Shown: in pieces, positions 1-14,070 of the stretch
Position numbering within the stretch: the first letter of the stretch is position 1
Layout: each line of letters opens with the position of its first letter
From: Bugula neritina
Taxonomy: Eukaryota > Bryozoa > Gymnolaemata > Cheilostomatida > Bugulidae
Direction of reading: 5' to 3'
Assembly: GCA_964035545.1 (NCBI GenBank)
Contig: OZ037766.1
Location: forward strand, 11,169,722-11,233,721
DNA: 64,000 nt
Notes under the pieces: generated by a model
Told to the model about the DNA's origin: nothing
Databases searched by the model: none
Seen by the model: the letters and a program-made list of their open reading frames with translations, nothing else
Position numbers and translations under genes: made by a program

Positions 1-31
1 ATAATGTACGTTCCATATGACGCAGTTAACT

Positions 32-3000
32 TCACATTTCAGTTTCAATCCTTTGCCGAGTCATGCTAACAATATTCTGCATGGCTTCAGGTTTCAACAT
101 TTCATAAAGCTAAAAATAGATTACAGCTATTAGATATTACGTTACATATATTATATAGTTAACCCATTGAGCTGCGGCACTTCAACTGTGAATGTTAGCA
201 AAAAAGCTAACAGAATTAAACTTACTACTCAAGTTGCATGATTTTAAGATATGACAATAAGATAGCAAATTTTTGAAAATTTCGTTCATACAGCAAGTAA
301 CGACCAGATCTAAATGAATATCATTACCTGATATTGTGAAGATGCTTCATAAGCGTAGTATACACTTGTATCGTAAAGCATCATTTTATATTGAGCCAAA
401 CACAGAATAGAGTTTCGCATACGCACCATAGCTTCACGCTCTTGCTCACTAATAGGCTGTAATGAAGACAAATGAAAAAAGTAACATTTTTTGACACAGC
501 TTTAAACATTCTGGTTACGATTCTAGACTCAAGAGTAAGCATAACCAAATTATCTCACCAGCAACTGACTGCAATTATACAAACTGCTCCTGCATGCCTA
601 AGGCTGTCCAAAAAATGAAATGCAAAACTAAAGCTATTTTTAATTTCAATTTTCATAAAGTACCAAGAGTTGTCTTCTTTCGAGAACTTCAGAAAGACAA
701 TTAAAAAGCAACTTGTTTCAGTAAGATTTTAGGGCACATATAAAATGTGCCCTACAAACAACTCAGCAACTTTATGCTAGGATCAACACAAGATGACCAA
801 TAATTAGTTGATTTATATATTTTTCTACAAAAAGGGCAAACAAGAATAACTAAAGTCTTCAAATAACACTTTAGTTTTATTCAAAGAGTATACTAAAAAC
901 AAAAGAACAAATTGCAGCAATGCATTTGCAAGCAGTGCAACATAATACCTACATCAAGTCTCTGAACAAATCCACCCTCGGCACCCTCACTAGACTGGAG
1001 AGGACATATCCATATGTACCCATTGTTTCCAAGAATCACCGTAACACCACACGGCAGATTATGGAAATGGTTTTTACATCTTTTCACTAATGATGGGCTA
1101 ACTTTCACAAGAATTCCTTGACCCAACTAAAATTCAAAAATATTTTGCTTAGTTAAAGATATTTATAAAGCACAATGAAACTTATCTAGAAATATTTTAT
1201 AAACGCCATCCAATGTAATACATGAACACATATATTTCTACCAAGCCAAGTTTGAATATAAATTTTAATTCTGTTCAAATCTAAACCTGGGCATCTATAC
1301 ATTACTGAATAAATACAAAAAACCAAATTAAATGCAGTTTTATTTAGCCCATGACATTCTACATAAAAAATACAAATAGATGCAAACTCCGAAAAACATA
1401 TAACACCAATTACATGTCCAGCCCTCATTTAAAACAAGTTCTAAACTTTTCCACGTATTTCAAAACATTTAATCAACGCTTGTAGAATTCATGAAAACCA
1501 AAACCAGCTCTAAAGAGGCAGCAACCTGTAGAATGACTTTTAAATATAACTATATAGTTGACACTCCCATATTTTACAAGATTCACTTTGCTTCTGCATA
1601 GCTACCTTGCCATACTTCAAGCTCCTAGTATGTAAAGATAGATGTCCATCACTGTACACAGTTTGCACCTCTGCACTGATTAGATCACCTTCCGACAAGT
1701 ACTCTCTCATCATCCGCTCATCTTCTTCGCTTCTTTTTCTCTAACCAACAAGCATTGTAGTAACATACAAGCGATGAATTAACTGATATAAAAAAAGAAA
1801 CTTTTTATAATTGATGAGAATAATGCCTATTATTGATACTTAGCCCCTGATAAAATATGACTTATCTTGAGTTTAAAGGCGGTAAGCTTCCAGGTTATTT
1901 ATTACATTTGAGCAAAAGTTTGCATGCTTTTCAACTGTTTTATCAGCATTTTATCCAATTTCTTATACGAAAACACTACAAAAATGTAAGTAAAAGTGGT
2001 CATATTAGGTGTCTTGGACTTGCCCAGACTTGCCCGCGAGCGTGCCCTCCGTGTCCTATTCTGACGTGGGGATGGCAAAATAGCCCTATTGTAGCGTGAG
2101 TTTATATCGCGTAAAGTTATTAAGAAGCGGGTTTGTCACAGATTCTCGTTATTCGTAGTTCAAATCACATGAATGTTACTCTTCGGGCGGCTACTAATAA
2201 CTAACGTTAGCTACGCAACATCAAGAAAGGTAACTAATTTGACTGTTTTCAAATGGACTATTCCATTTCGCTAGTTTGTAACTTGCTGTAAATCACAAAA
2301 TAATTATTTTCCCTATTTTAATTTCAATTATCATGTCGACCACACTACCAGAAAATTACTCTTAAATATGCAGTAAATGATGATTTTCAACCGTTTTGTG
2401 ATGAATTATAGGTTAGTAGTTGTCTACGTAAAACCAAGTTTTAAAATTTGTAACTGAATCAGTGAAACTAAATCACAGTATCAGTATGACTATGAGTATC
2501 ACTAGTCTATCACTATGACTATGAGTATGTCTATGACTCTCACTCTAACTCTAAGTCTATGACTGTCGCCTATTGGTGAACTATTATTAATAATATTCAA
2601 TGGTTATATTTATTAATACTATTATCAGTCATAATGATAATCATAATCATATGACAGTATCAGTTACGGAGCAGAATCAGTTTCGAAACTATTACTTATA
2701 ATATTAGTTATAACTATAAGTATAAGTTATACCAATAGCTATATTTATATTAATATAAATATTTATATTCATAGTAATACTAATAACAAATGTAAAATTA
2801 TTATGTTAATAGTTATACTTGTAAGTTATAATATAAAACAAACGACACAAGTATTAATTTGAACTGCTGGTCTTAAAATAAAAAGTAAAATAAATAATAA
2901 TATAAATAATAAAATATAAATTATAATAATTTAATTATACTAATACTAATAGCAATACTTATACAGTAATATAATTATAATAAATTTATAAAATTTAAAC

Positions 3001-6000
3001 AACTTTAAATTTAAGGAACAACTTTAAATACAAACAAAGATAATATTAAATAATTATAATCATAATGATCATAACAATAAATATAATTATGATTCCAATA
3101 ATTATCAATATATTATATAATATTTAAATTATTTTAATTTATAATTATAATCATAAATTGTATAGTTATAGTGAATAAATTCAATTTGACATAACTATAA
3201 TATTATAAAGCAGTCAGCCTATCTCTAATTCTGATTGAAATTCAGATTGTTATGACTGTATCATTATTCACTAACTCTAAGAGTAAGTGGCTACAATTAT
3301 TAGTATCAATGTTGTGTTAGAGTACTATACCCATTGGAATTTTGATATATCCATTATATTTACAACTCTGCCTGTTACAGCTATTAATAAATTGAACCAA
3401 AATACCAACAGTGCCTAATCATCGCCTTATTTATAAAATAATCACAATCATAATGCTCAAGTTAATAGATTGGAAATTATTGAAAATTATGTTGATGCCA
3501 ATATAAATATGACATTGTATGCATCCAAGTAGTGATGTTGTAATATATCTTGGAAGATAATTACATTATAATAAGAGTTAAATTCCTCTAAGTAACTTTT
3601 TTGCAATTATTCCTTAGAATAACTATAACTTATACTCCTAACATTTAATAGCGCATTAGTTTTAGATTGAGCTACTAATTGTATTTATTGCATGTGAAAG
3701 TTAGTTATTCTCCGCCAGCTGCATGAATGTGACTGGTAAATTTTGTAACCTTTGGCAGTAATAACTTTGTAGCATAAATTAGACACATTTTTATGAAAAT
3801 ACATAATTTTAATGCTATAGCTGCTAGTAATTCTAATGGGTGTAATAATATTACTTTCACCAGCATTAATTTTTACTTTGTTCATGCTTCATAAAGCGTT
3901 TTCTAAATTCTTTTTTGAATAAATATACATATAATGTGCTGAATAGATTACATATGTTGGGGTTCTTCCTATACTGCAGCTCAGCCTACACTCCCCGCCA
4001 CAAATGTTCCTAAACTACTAGCTTCATCAGGATACAGATTGATGGAGCTGTATTGATAAAAACTTCTCTTTTTAGCAGTAGAGGCATCATGAAAAAAAGG
4101 CAAGTATTTTACTCAATAAGAATTCGGTTTTTTACTTCTACAAATTTGATAGCCTACACGATTCTATTTAAATGGAAACTGGTCTGACATAATGTGTCTG
4201 CAATTTATTAGTTATAATATAGTAAATACTATGCAGGCCTATAGATCAAATGGCTCAAAAAAAATTAAATAAAACATTACACAATGCTGTATTTATTAGC
4301 AATGTAATACTTAGCAACTAATTTCACATTATCATTGTTTGCAAAGTTTTATATATCTACATATGTTTGTTCAATTCAGTGTTCTGAAGTAGAAGGTTCC
4401 AACAGCAGGGAAAAGCCTTGAACAAGATATTATGTTCTACATCTCCAACTCATTTTAACTTTGCTGGTCAGTTCATTGTGTATCTGGAGCATAGTTTTGT
4501 ATTTTCAAGTAGTCCATCAGATACCTTTGTAGGTAGTAAAGATTAAAATGTTTGTGCAATGATGTCCATAATGTTGAACTGATTTATTGAAACTAAAACT
4601 GTTCTTAATTATAACAAAACTTGACAATCTTTACATAAAGAATAATGTCCTATAATCTATCTTCATTGTAAACAAAATTAGAAAGTTCCACATCAGCAAA
4701 TTGTTTATCATCATCTGTAGGTGGAAGAAGCTTGCACTCAGTTATAAAGGCAAGCTGACGGTGGTTTTCTTTGCCTTCTATGAAGATTTGGAAAGAGCCA
4801 GAAAATTAATACTCTATAACTGCAAAACCATGTTGTAGTGTCTTGTGTTATTGATTGAATCATCTAAAAGAAAAATTGTTGTATCATTATAATTTTACTG
4901 TTAATGAATTAGCAAATCTACTTATCTTGGTAAATATATTCAAGAACAAATACTATAGTGTAACTCAGTTTTGGTTATGTGTATGCTCCTTAAGCAAATT
5001 TACAGCAGATATCAAACTATATATTAGAGACTGATATAGGAATTAAATTTAAGCTAACCATGATGATGTAAATAGCTGTTGTATGTGACTTCGAGAACTC
5101 TGCTGGCCATGTCAGTTCAAATACACCAGGGTGATCTGTTACGAATTTCATGTCATTATTGAAATTCAGCTTTTTCAAGTGCCTCTTCACAACTCTGGCA
5201 GCATTCTGACTGCTCCTTAGCTTTCTGCGCCTGAAATTTCTTCTACTTGCACCATTCTTCTATTGGTGGAATGTTAGCCTATAACAAACAGGTGTACCAA
5301 AGCTAAAAAAATATCTAATTCACTGCACTAGGATATTATTCAACTCATTTAAATTTAACATATAGCAGTAAAACAATCACATAATTGTTTTTATTTTATC
5401 AGCTTTACTTTACAAAGCTGAACCATATAATTTAGTAACTTGTCACCATAATAAACTTTGTACAACATACAAATTGAAAACCTGATGTGATTGCTTTTTT
5501 AATAGAATATACATCAAAAACATGTTACTTTGATAAGCGTGTTTATAATAAAAGTATTAAACCAGTTTGAAAAGATTATTTTGTTATATAAGGGATCACA
5601 AAACTACATCATTTTAGACCTGTAGCTCAATGTTCCTCAAGCAACGGGCTGCTATGACTAATTAATTTTCTATCATTGCATTTGATTGTTCTACTCATAG
5701 TGTATTGGCGAATTAAAATTATTGGTAATTTAATGTATATTTTAGCTACCTCTGTACAATCAATGTCATAGTAATATCAATTAGGTTTTAAATTTCACTG
5801 AGTTTATAGTAAATTACTGCAACCGTTACATAACATTTGGCTAGTTCTCTAGTTCATTAAATAACCATACGAACTTAAATTTACAACATGACAAAACACA
5901 CAAAGCAAAATTAAAATAAGCATATTATGAACCAATGTAAATGATAAGCGATAATGCTGTTATAAAACATAAATTATCAAATTGAAATAGTTATTATTAC

Positions 6001-8753
6001 TATTAGTATTACTATCATTATAACAACTATAACTATTATTAGTATTACTATTACTATTAGTATTAGTATTAGCAAATTAGTAGTAAAAAATGAGTAGAGC
6101 TCAACATATACAATCTAGCTTACTATAAAAGTAGAAGTAGAACTTTTAAAACTATCATCTGCATCATTATCAGAACTATGAGTAATACTAGTAGTTGTAC
6201 TAATAGTAATACTAATTATTAATACTAATAGTATCACTATGAGTATGAGACTTGGGCTGGCAGTGATTATCAGTATCAGCATCGTCATAGTCAAAAGTTA
6301 CAAGAATTAGAAGCCATATTCATATTCATAGTAATAGTCAATCATTGATTGAGTTAATGTCATAGTGATACTCATACTCATAATTAATTTATACGATACT
6401 CATACTCATAGTGATAGTGATACTTCACCGTGAATTTAATAATAATTTTAATTTAATATAAATAATAAAATATTATTATTAATATTATCATTGTTGCTAA
6501 TATTATGTCTTACTCTTAGTCTAACAGCAGCTCTATGAAGAAGTTAAACATAACTGATAAAACAAATTTCAAAAATAATACTGCAACAATCAATATAATG
6601 TATATCAAATTCAATATGCTAGCAACCTAATTTTCAGCTCACTTCATTAACTTTCCGTGCAGTATTGTGAATTGTGATGAAATAAATTTATTAATGGTGA
6701 CCTTGACATCTTCGTCCAAATGCCTTTCACGTCAAGCCCCGAACCAATTTGTAAAAATTTTGGATTTTTTACTTTTGATTATTTTTTACGAAAAGAGCTT
6801 CAAAATAAATTTAAAAAAAAGTGAGCTGTTGTCCACATGAAAAGAAATATATGAGCTAATTTTCTAAATTCAGGAAGTTACCAGAGGGTCACAATATTTT
6901 TTTAAAAAAATCTTTATTTTCACGACAAGCTCTATATATTAATATAGAAAAAAAGAAGACAACTCTTTTTTCAGATTTTTCATGTGCCACGGTCACGTCA
7001 ATATCAGTGCTATTAACACATATATTTTAATTCATTTTTTCTGGTATATTGAGTTGAGATTTTTTGTATATATTTTGTGAATGCTACTAAAAAAGTATGA
7101 TCTTTTAATTAACAGTAATTGATTTTATCAAAATAACCTGGATGCTTACGATGTTTAAGGAAATAACAAAAAGTTGTCAAATAGCAAACCAAACAATATA
7201 GTTTATGCCATTCTATAATATTTCTAAAGAGTAGTATTTATACAATCTATTATATAACATACTTCATCAGTTAAATCACACCTGCAAATATTTCATAATT
7301 GAAATTGAAATTAAGAAAATATATATGAAAAACTTTTAGAACTAGTTGCTTTTAGAAAAAAGACAATAAAGAAAAATTAACCTAAACTTGCATACAACAC
7401 AATGTGTTTCATTTACTACATAGTAGCATTGCTAGGCTGGGTTAAAGGTTTTTATTAGAACTAATTTTTTAATATCTTAGAATTAAAGCATATGAAAGAC
7501 ATTGAATTAACTGAAATCACTTTTTGCTAACTTGAAAAAAGATAATCAAAACTTGTAACAAAGGAATCTTTACAAGGTTTGAGTTACAGATTCCATTACA
7601 TTTTAGCAAGAGTACACAACTTGAACAAAATCATATCATTTCATGGTAAAATATACAAAACTGCTTCTCTGCTTATATAGTTACTGAGTCTTATCTAATT
7701 CTAATTTAAGAGCTTGTAATTTTCACTATCAATTACTAAAAATTGCACTTGATAATAAACTAAATAATACACTTAAATATTTTTGCAAGTTCTTGTTTAT
7801 GTAATTCTTAAATAAGAAGACTTCGGAAAATTTTTCAACATTTTACTAAAAAACTCATGAGTGGGCAACTGTGCGGTGACTATCAATATGCGAATTAAAG
7901 TGTTTAACTACCGAATAATTGACTTGTCCCAAATTATTGTGATTGTCAAATGATTTTTTCCTAAGTTAAACTGTTGCACAAGATTAACATTGTACATCGA
8001 GTCAGGAAAAATAACTGTAACTGCGTCTCACCAATTCTCCACCCGGGAGATTGACACAAGATAGAAGTAAGACGGAGTCCAACACTGTGTGGGCATCTAC
8101 TTTCCAACGCTTGTTGCCAACTTCTGTAATTCGGCCAATCACCACATCTCCAACTTCACCAATATACCTGAGGAGTACACACAGTATTGAAAGTACACTG
8201 CAGAGCAGCAACAAAGCGATGAACAATTCTGCTAGTTGATTCTGCACAAAAAACTGTGAGTTTAAAAAAAACCTATGCTTTTACAAACTGCATGCGAACA
8301 CAAGTAGTTAAAAAAGGACTGTTAAATTAACTGTTTTGACTATACTAACCTGGTTTTTAAAGGACGAACACATATTAATTTGTTCACCCTTTCAACACAT
8401 CCAGCAACAGACGCTAAAATTTTTCCTTCATCAACATCAAAATATGTGCCATGACCTCTGAAATTAATACAATTTTTATTGATAAGTGACACGTTTCAAC
8501 AACATAATTAATAAATTTATAGACAAACAATTTTTCACAAACTGAAGATAGCATCTAAACAACAACATCTAAACAACAATTAAATTTACAGAGAAGAATA
8601 TTAATATACCAATAGGTAGCAACAATTGCTAGACCTCATATAGCCCGAGTCCTTTGAAATCAAATCTCCGGGATTAACCTGGTGCATTGTTTTATCAGAA
8701 GGTAGAACAGCTCTAGATTTTCTGTTGGCAGCTAACCGTATATTGAACTCCAT
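32..8753 (-). CDS. EXOSC2: Exosome complex component RRP4 (EXOSC2), seven coding exons, complete
   Basis: This is the S1/KH cap subunit of the RNA exosome, which binds RNA and feeds the 3'-5' degradation core in nucleus and cytoplasm. Coding exons (minus): 8753-8635, 8457-8350, 8167-8032, 1740-1606, 1126-953, 456-328, 109-32. Every junction is GT-AG and phases match, giving about 292 aa, against 293 in human. Family stretches are clear: GHGTYFDVDEGKILASVAG (N-terminal domain), RYIGEVGDVVIGRITEV and RWKVDAHTVLDSVLLLS (S1 domain), LPGGELRKRSEEDERMM, SLHTRSLKYGK, and LPCGVTVILGNNGYIWI (KH region), ending LKPEAMQNIV...TRQRI and TGA at 34-32. The ATG at 8753 is the first in frame with the conserved N-terminus. 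Intron 3 (1741-8031) is 6.3 kb, far longer than the others, and carries low-complexity DNA and unidentified exon-like pieces. The gene is head-to-head with tra2. The poly(A) site lies beyond the left edge. Confidence 0.96.
2460..3250. repeat. Low-complexity AT tract with hexamer-type motif, EXOSC2 intron 3
   Basis: The tract starts with alternating units such as TATGAGTATC and ACTATGAGTATG, then drifts into TAATAATTATAA-type DNA. No coding signal is visible. The same motif style recurs near 5985-6500, 9165-9720, 24580-25260 and 55860-56420. Confidence 0.7.
4650..5230 (-). pseudogene. Two unidentified exon-like segments inside EXOSC2 intron 3
   Basis: Segment 5230-5059 follows a good acceptor (AAATTTCAG) and ends in ATG before a GTTAGC donor. 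Read with one leading base it is open and protein-like, including RVVKRHLKKLNF and TDHPGVFELTWPAEF. Segment 4805-4650 is open from just after a TAA to a TAG and includes GKENHRQLAFITECKLLPP. The two do not join cleanly: the best acceptor between them (TTTTGCAG near 4822) leads to an immediate in-frame stop. I do not recognise the protein family. Either this is a decayed nested gene or retrocopy, or a real nested gene with exons I have missed. It lies on the same strand as the host gene. Confidence 0.35.
5985..6500. repeat. Hexamer-type low-complexity tract (TAGTATTACTAT / ACTCATACTCATAG)
   Basis: This degenerate repeat has a period near 6 bp, with TAGTATTACTATTAG around 6000-6070 and ATACTCATACTCATAGTGATAG around 6365-6425. 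It is intronic within EXOSC2 and no gene is visible. Confidence 0.65.
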
Positions 8754-10150
8754 TGTATCCTACCTAGACTGCTGTAAACAAAAATTGACAAAAATCTTGA
8801 TTAACCAATGCATTATATGTAGAATAATAAAAAAAGACCAAAACTTATTAATTATATTGGCATTACTAATTAAATTGAAATTGGCAGCCTGTTTTTACTT
8901 ACATCATATCAGTCTAAATGTGACAGCATTTTGATGGCTGCAAACCAATCAGTTTAGTAAAGGGCAAAAGTATAGACTGTGGTAGAACTTTTAACATTGT
9001 TTTAAATTTCAATTCAAAAGTTGTTATTGGCAATCATTTTTCTAGCAGTTCCTAATTCTTATCTAATGATGATCAGCTCTACTAACATTACATATGTGAC
9101 ATTAAGTTTAGCATAGTGACACACATGCTCTTATTGAATAAACTTTTTTATTGAATTCAATATTTATTACTTATATTGTTCAATTAGTATTACTATTTAT
9201 CTTATAGTATAAGTTATGAAATAGTAAGACTAAGAGCCTAAGAGTGAGAGGTAAGACTAAGAGGTAATTCAATTTGATAATGATAGGCAACATTCATTTT
9301 CAATTAAGATTATTGGTAATGATATGAAAAATAAATAGTATAATAATCATTATAATCACCGTTGAGCATAATGATAATGATAACTCTAATTAAAACATTA
9401 TTAATCACACCACAAATTAAAATAACAACTATAAGTATATAGTATTAGTATATAGTCATAATTATCATGGTTATCATTATGATTATTTATTAATAATAAT
9501 TATAATATTATAATTATATCAGCATCTTCATTTTGTTTTAAAAATAAACAGAATTATTATTATATTATTTTAATGTTATTTAAACTTTAAACATTATAAT
9601 AATTTAAATTATCATAAATAATAAATATGAATATCATTATCAAATATCAATATCATAATTATTAATCTAAATTTTGAAAATATACGTTTACAGTTTAATT
9701 GTTCAATTATTTACAAAGCAAAGGCTAGCATAATTCATTTGATCAATTTTTTAAAAATAATATTAATAACATTTTCATTTTTATTTTAAATGTTTAGATG
9801 TAATAGCAGCATGGGGAAAACCCGCCAGTGCCATGGCTGCCATGGTTGTAGACTGATATTTTATAGGTTGCATACTGCATACTAGTTACAATACTTATAT
9901 GTAAACAGACTGCCCTGTGGTTATTATGGAGGTTTTCCGAACAAACAAATGTGCTTTCACTCAGTCTATTCACGTTTATTCTCTCGCGGTGAAATTTCGA
10001 TCAGCCATAATTATTGCCTTTGATTATTTGGAGCTATCACCGTAACCTTTCTAATTGATGAACTTTGGGAAATCAAGTAAATACAACCTATTAAATTTAA
10101 ACACCATCCCAATTCAGATTTCTCAGACATCAAGGGACCGTTATTTTGAA
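8754..10150. other. Divergent intergenic region between EXOSC2 and tra2
   Basis: About 1.4 kb separates the two start codons. The centre (9165-9720) is AT-rich low-complexity DNA with TAAGACTAAGAG and TAATAATTATAA motifs. The last 300 bp before tra2 are less repetitive and include a short CpG-containing patch (TCTCGCGGTGAAATTTCG near 9979) that may belong to the tra2 promoter. No TATA box could be assigned with confidence. Confidence 0.6.
9165..9720. repeat. AT-rich low-complexity tract
   Basis: Degenerate TAAGACTAAGAG-, ATAATGATAATG- and TAATAATTATAA-type motifs fill this stretch between EXOSC2 and tra2. No ORF or element end is visible. Confidence 0.6.
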
Positions 10151-13100
10151 ATGAGTGACCGAGAGGTATGCATCCTGAACCTGTAAAACTAGAACATCAT
10201 CATCATGATCAAGTTCAACACGAAGTGAACATCAACATGTCCTCGAGTGATCATGATTTTTTTTAACTCAAATTGAAATTAAAATTTAATTTCATAGTAA
10301 TAGTCGTGTTGTTATTAATATATTTACCATTTTTTGTTAATTTGATTGTCAAAAATATTACTAATCTTAGGTAAAAGTTTAAGGAATTGAAAGTTTAAAT
10401 AAAAATCAAAATGTCAGTATGAGTATCAGTATGACTGTATGACTATGAGTATGAATATCACAACGACTCACGAGTCATGTTGATGTTCTGTGTTCATGTT
10501 GACAATTGTCATTGAAATTTAAAGTTATAGTTATGCTCGTAGGGCACTACACGAGCAATTGAAGTTGTTAAATTAATGGTATTAATTATGATAATCATTG
10601 TTATCACTCTTAGTTTTATTGTTTAAATTATACAATTTGAATTATATCTATTTTAAATTCGTATTTCACTGTTTTAAATTTGGCATTGGCTGTGCATGAT
10701 GTTACTGTTAGTGTGGCATTTCAAATTGGTATCTTCAATTGACAGCCTGAGTGTGAGTTTGACTTTGAATTTTTGCAGTGAACTGGTATCAATATGAATA
10801 TAAGAGTCAGTATGACATTGGACTTGGTGTTTTTTGTTTGTTATAATAACCTAATATAAATAAGTGATTAGGCTAACAGTAACAGACACACTCACCGCAA
10901 GTAATTAACTTTTGCAATAGTTATCAATAATAATTACATAATTTATTACAGATTAACTCGATCAAAAGTGTAAAATCTGAGCTTTGTTGATAATGACATT
11001 TTCAAACTTGAAAACAAATTTCAATGTATAAAGTCAAAGATAATTTTGGTTTTGCAAAGGCTCACTCATGCAAGCCCAATCAATTATAGATAATTGCATT
11101 TCAAGGACTCTTGCATCTAAAGTTATAAAAAATACATAGAAGTACGGTCTAAGTTTTATAGAGTTTTTTAAATTTTTTCAGGATGTTCATTTCCATTGAA
11201 AAAATTTCAAAAAGCTTTTTTCTAAAAAATTCCCTTTTCAAAAACAAACAAATAGCTACAGCAATTTATCCTGTTCACGTCGTAGATCAAATAAAACATA
11301 TAAATATCATGGTAATTGTTTTTTTCATGTGGCTGATCTCTTTCCAGTAATAGCTTGAGTGTATCTAGATTCTAGTATCATAACTGTCAACTATAATGAA
11401 TACCAAAATTGTATAAGTTATCATTTATTTGTAGTTTAAAGACTTTAGTATATCTCTTCTCATTGAATCAGTGCGTTTCTTTATACATTTATATTGTGTG
11501 TTTACTTGAACAAAGTTTCCAAAACAACAAACCTAGAAGTTTTTGTCTATTTAATAAATATTGCGCTTCAATAAATTTGCTGATTTATATTGTCAATGTT
11601 AACTTTATAGGACCGCCGATCTAACAGTCGCTCAAGGACGCGATCCAGGTCTAGAAAACGATCGGTTAGTCGTGGTGCGAGATCATACAGTAGATCTAGG
11701 TATAAATGTTATACTTTTTAATTTGTTAATCCATTTTTCTTTGAATGCTTTTCATGTGTCTTTGTTACTTTTTGTGTCCTTTGTTATTATCACAAAAGAT
11801 AAAAGTAGGCTGGCTTTAAACAAGAGGGTATATTCTTGGATATAATAAAAGGTTGAAAGTGTCAACTCAAATTACTGATACATAAATAATAAGTAATTGT
11901 TTTGCCCTTTCATGTCAGAGACTTTATTTTTGTAATACACCCAATCTTCAATGTTAGATGAATAGACGGAGTAAATTGTTTAAATTTTCCTAATATACCA
12001 ATAGTCCTATACTAGTCATTTAAAGAATTTTATCACTTGAAATATTTATGTGAATTTCAATTGGTTTTCTTATTTACAGATCACGAGATCGAAAGTCAAG
12101 AAGCAGATCTCGAAGGAGAAGGTAGACATACGTTTTGTATAACTTATCACTCTGTTGTGTTAATGACTCAAGGATGCAATCCAATTTTTATGCTGTTTAA
12201 TTTGTTTGAAAACACATATTTTAAATTTTGCTTATGCTTGCTACAAAGTTTTATGACAGATAATGTGTGCTAATACATTGGATTTTGCCAGGTTTTGTAA
12301 CTTTCTGTAAACAAAACGTTGGCTTGTTATTTCCAATCTTAAACTATATTGTGATATGTCATGTAAACCTTTGTGGTAGCATTGAGTGCGTTGGAATGAG
12401 TATGACTACTAAGTCGGAGATGTTGTATTTGAAGCTACTCAAGGAGCAGAAGCAGGAGTGCAGACAGGGGTGGCCGTGGAGGAAGACGTCCCAGAGATCG
12501 ATCTCACTCACCCATGTCTAGCAGACGTCGCCACCGAGGTAACCGGGATGACCCCGATCCTAATCGATGTGTCGGTGTGTTTGGCCTGAGTTTGGATACC
12601 CGAGAAAGGGAAATTGAGGTGAGGCTTACATGCAGCCATATTCAGAATTTATTATTCTCTAATACTCTCTCAGAATTTTATAAAACTTTCAACTTTTTAT
12701 GTTTATATGTTAATTATTTGAGATGTTGTTTTATTTGTATTTACAATATTTTGCATGGGTAATGTATTTGTAGGAGTTCTTTGGAAAATATGGCCGTATT
12801 GCAAACTGTCAACTAGTTCATGATAGACATTCTGGTAGATCAAGAGGCTTTGCTTTTGTTCATTTCGAAGATGTTGAGGATGCTATTGAGGTACAGCATG
12901 AGTTCCGGGATTTGAATAATTTATTTTGAGCTTTCATAAAAAAAACTTATTTCTTGTTCAGATTATATTAATGTTATGTATACAATGACTGTTGGCTGGT
13001 AGGCTAAAGAGAATAGTGCAGGAGTGGAGATTGATGGCAAGCCAATCCGAGTGGACTACTCTGTGACTGAGCGAGCTCACACACCTACGCCTGGAGTTTA

Positions 13101-13702
13101 CTTGGGTAAACCAACCACAAGGTAAACCTTTTAGTGTGTGAAGTTTTGTCTTATTTTTATACGAGAAGCTCTGTTGTTTTATTTTTGTAGAATTGTGCTT
13201 TCTGTATTCTAATTTTGTGAACTTTGAACTTGAACACAGTTTAAATTGAGCATGAATTTAAAACTAGGCCAAGCCGAGGATATGGTGGACGCTACGGAGG
13301 AGGAGGAGGAGGAGGAGGGAGTTATGGTGGATATGGAGGTCGATACAGCGGTGGTTACGGTCGAAGAAGGTCACCATCACCATACCGCAGGAGGTCTTAC
13401 GATAGACGGTCTCCCTCACCGTACAGAAGTCGAAGGTATTCAAGGTCAAGGAGCCGATCCTATTCCCCTAGTATGTATCATTTTGTCTAGCATAGAGGCT
13501 TTTTTGTGACCAATGTGTTACTAACAGCTTGCAGTAAATTAAGATCCAAGTTTATCGTGTTTGTTTTACTGTTGATATTTGATATCTAGTTTGATTTATT
13601 TGTTGAGAGCTAGGCTACTTTATAGGCTGATCTAAATCTTAATCAGTTTTCTACTTTCAGAACTTCTATCTCATATTTGTATTTTTTGCAGGGCGTTATT
13701 AG
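10151..13702 (+). CDS. TRA2B: Transformer-2 splicing regulator (RS-RRM-RS protein), eight exons
   Basis: This is an SR-like nuclear protein that binds GAA-rich exonic enhancers and promotes exon inclusion. Exons: 10151-10165, 11611-11699, 12080-12121, 12444-12618, 12774-12890, 13003-13121, 13268-13470, 13692-13702. The total is 256 aa (human TRA2B is 288). Exons 1-4 encode an N-terminal RS domain (MSDRE, then [16 protein letters not shown]). The RRM spans roughly residues 91-170, with RNP2 CVGVFGL and RNP1 [10 protein letters not shown]. The Tra2-specific linker [13 protein letters not shown] follows. A Gly-rich segment (a GGA repeat encoding eight glycines) leads to a second RS domain ending SYSPRRY*, the same C-terminus I recall for human TRA2B. 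The last coding exon contributes only 11 nt. The first coding exon ends after five codons, with a 1.4-kb intron behind it. A likely AATAAA lies at 13902. Confidence 0.97.
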
Positions 13703-13901
13703 ACAATGCAAATACGCACTATTAGTAGTGGCTGCAGTCTGAAGCTTGCAAATTTTCTTGGGGGGAAAAAGAAAGTATTAGCGTGCCAGAAAATCTCTCC
13801 TATATGTAGTGAGAGGTATTGCATCATCATATAACAGTTACATTGTCAACTCAACTCCCTATTTAGTATTCGAAAGTTTCACAAAATGTAAATTTTTTTC
13901 T

Positions 13902-13907
13902 AATAAA
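13902..13907 (+). terminator. Putative poly(A) signal for tra2
   Basis: AATAAA lies 200 bp after the tra2 stop codon. A second candidate is AATAAA near 15230 (AATCAATAAAAATT). Confidence 0.5.
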
Positions 13908-14070
13908 TGGCCACTTGTTGATCATTTATATTTCATGTATTCCTACATTGTGTAAATTTCTTTGCTCTTTCTCTTATGATCAATACATTTTTATCATTCT
14001 TTTTCTGTAAATATATGTTTGCCTGAACAACCAACCTACTATGCTGACTGTATCTATTCTCTTCTCTTAG

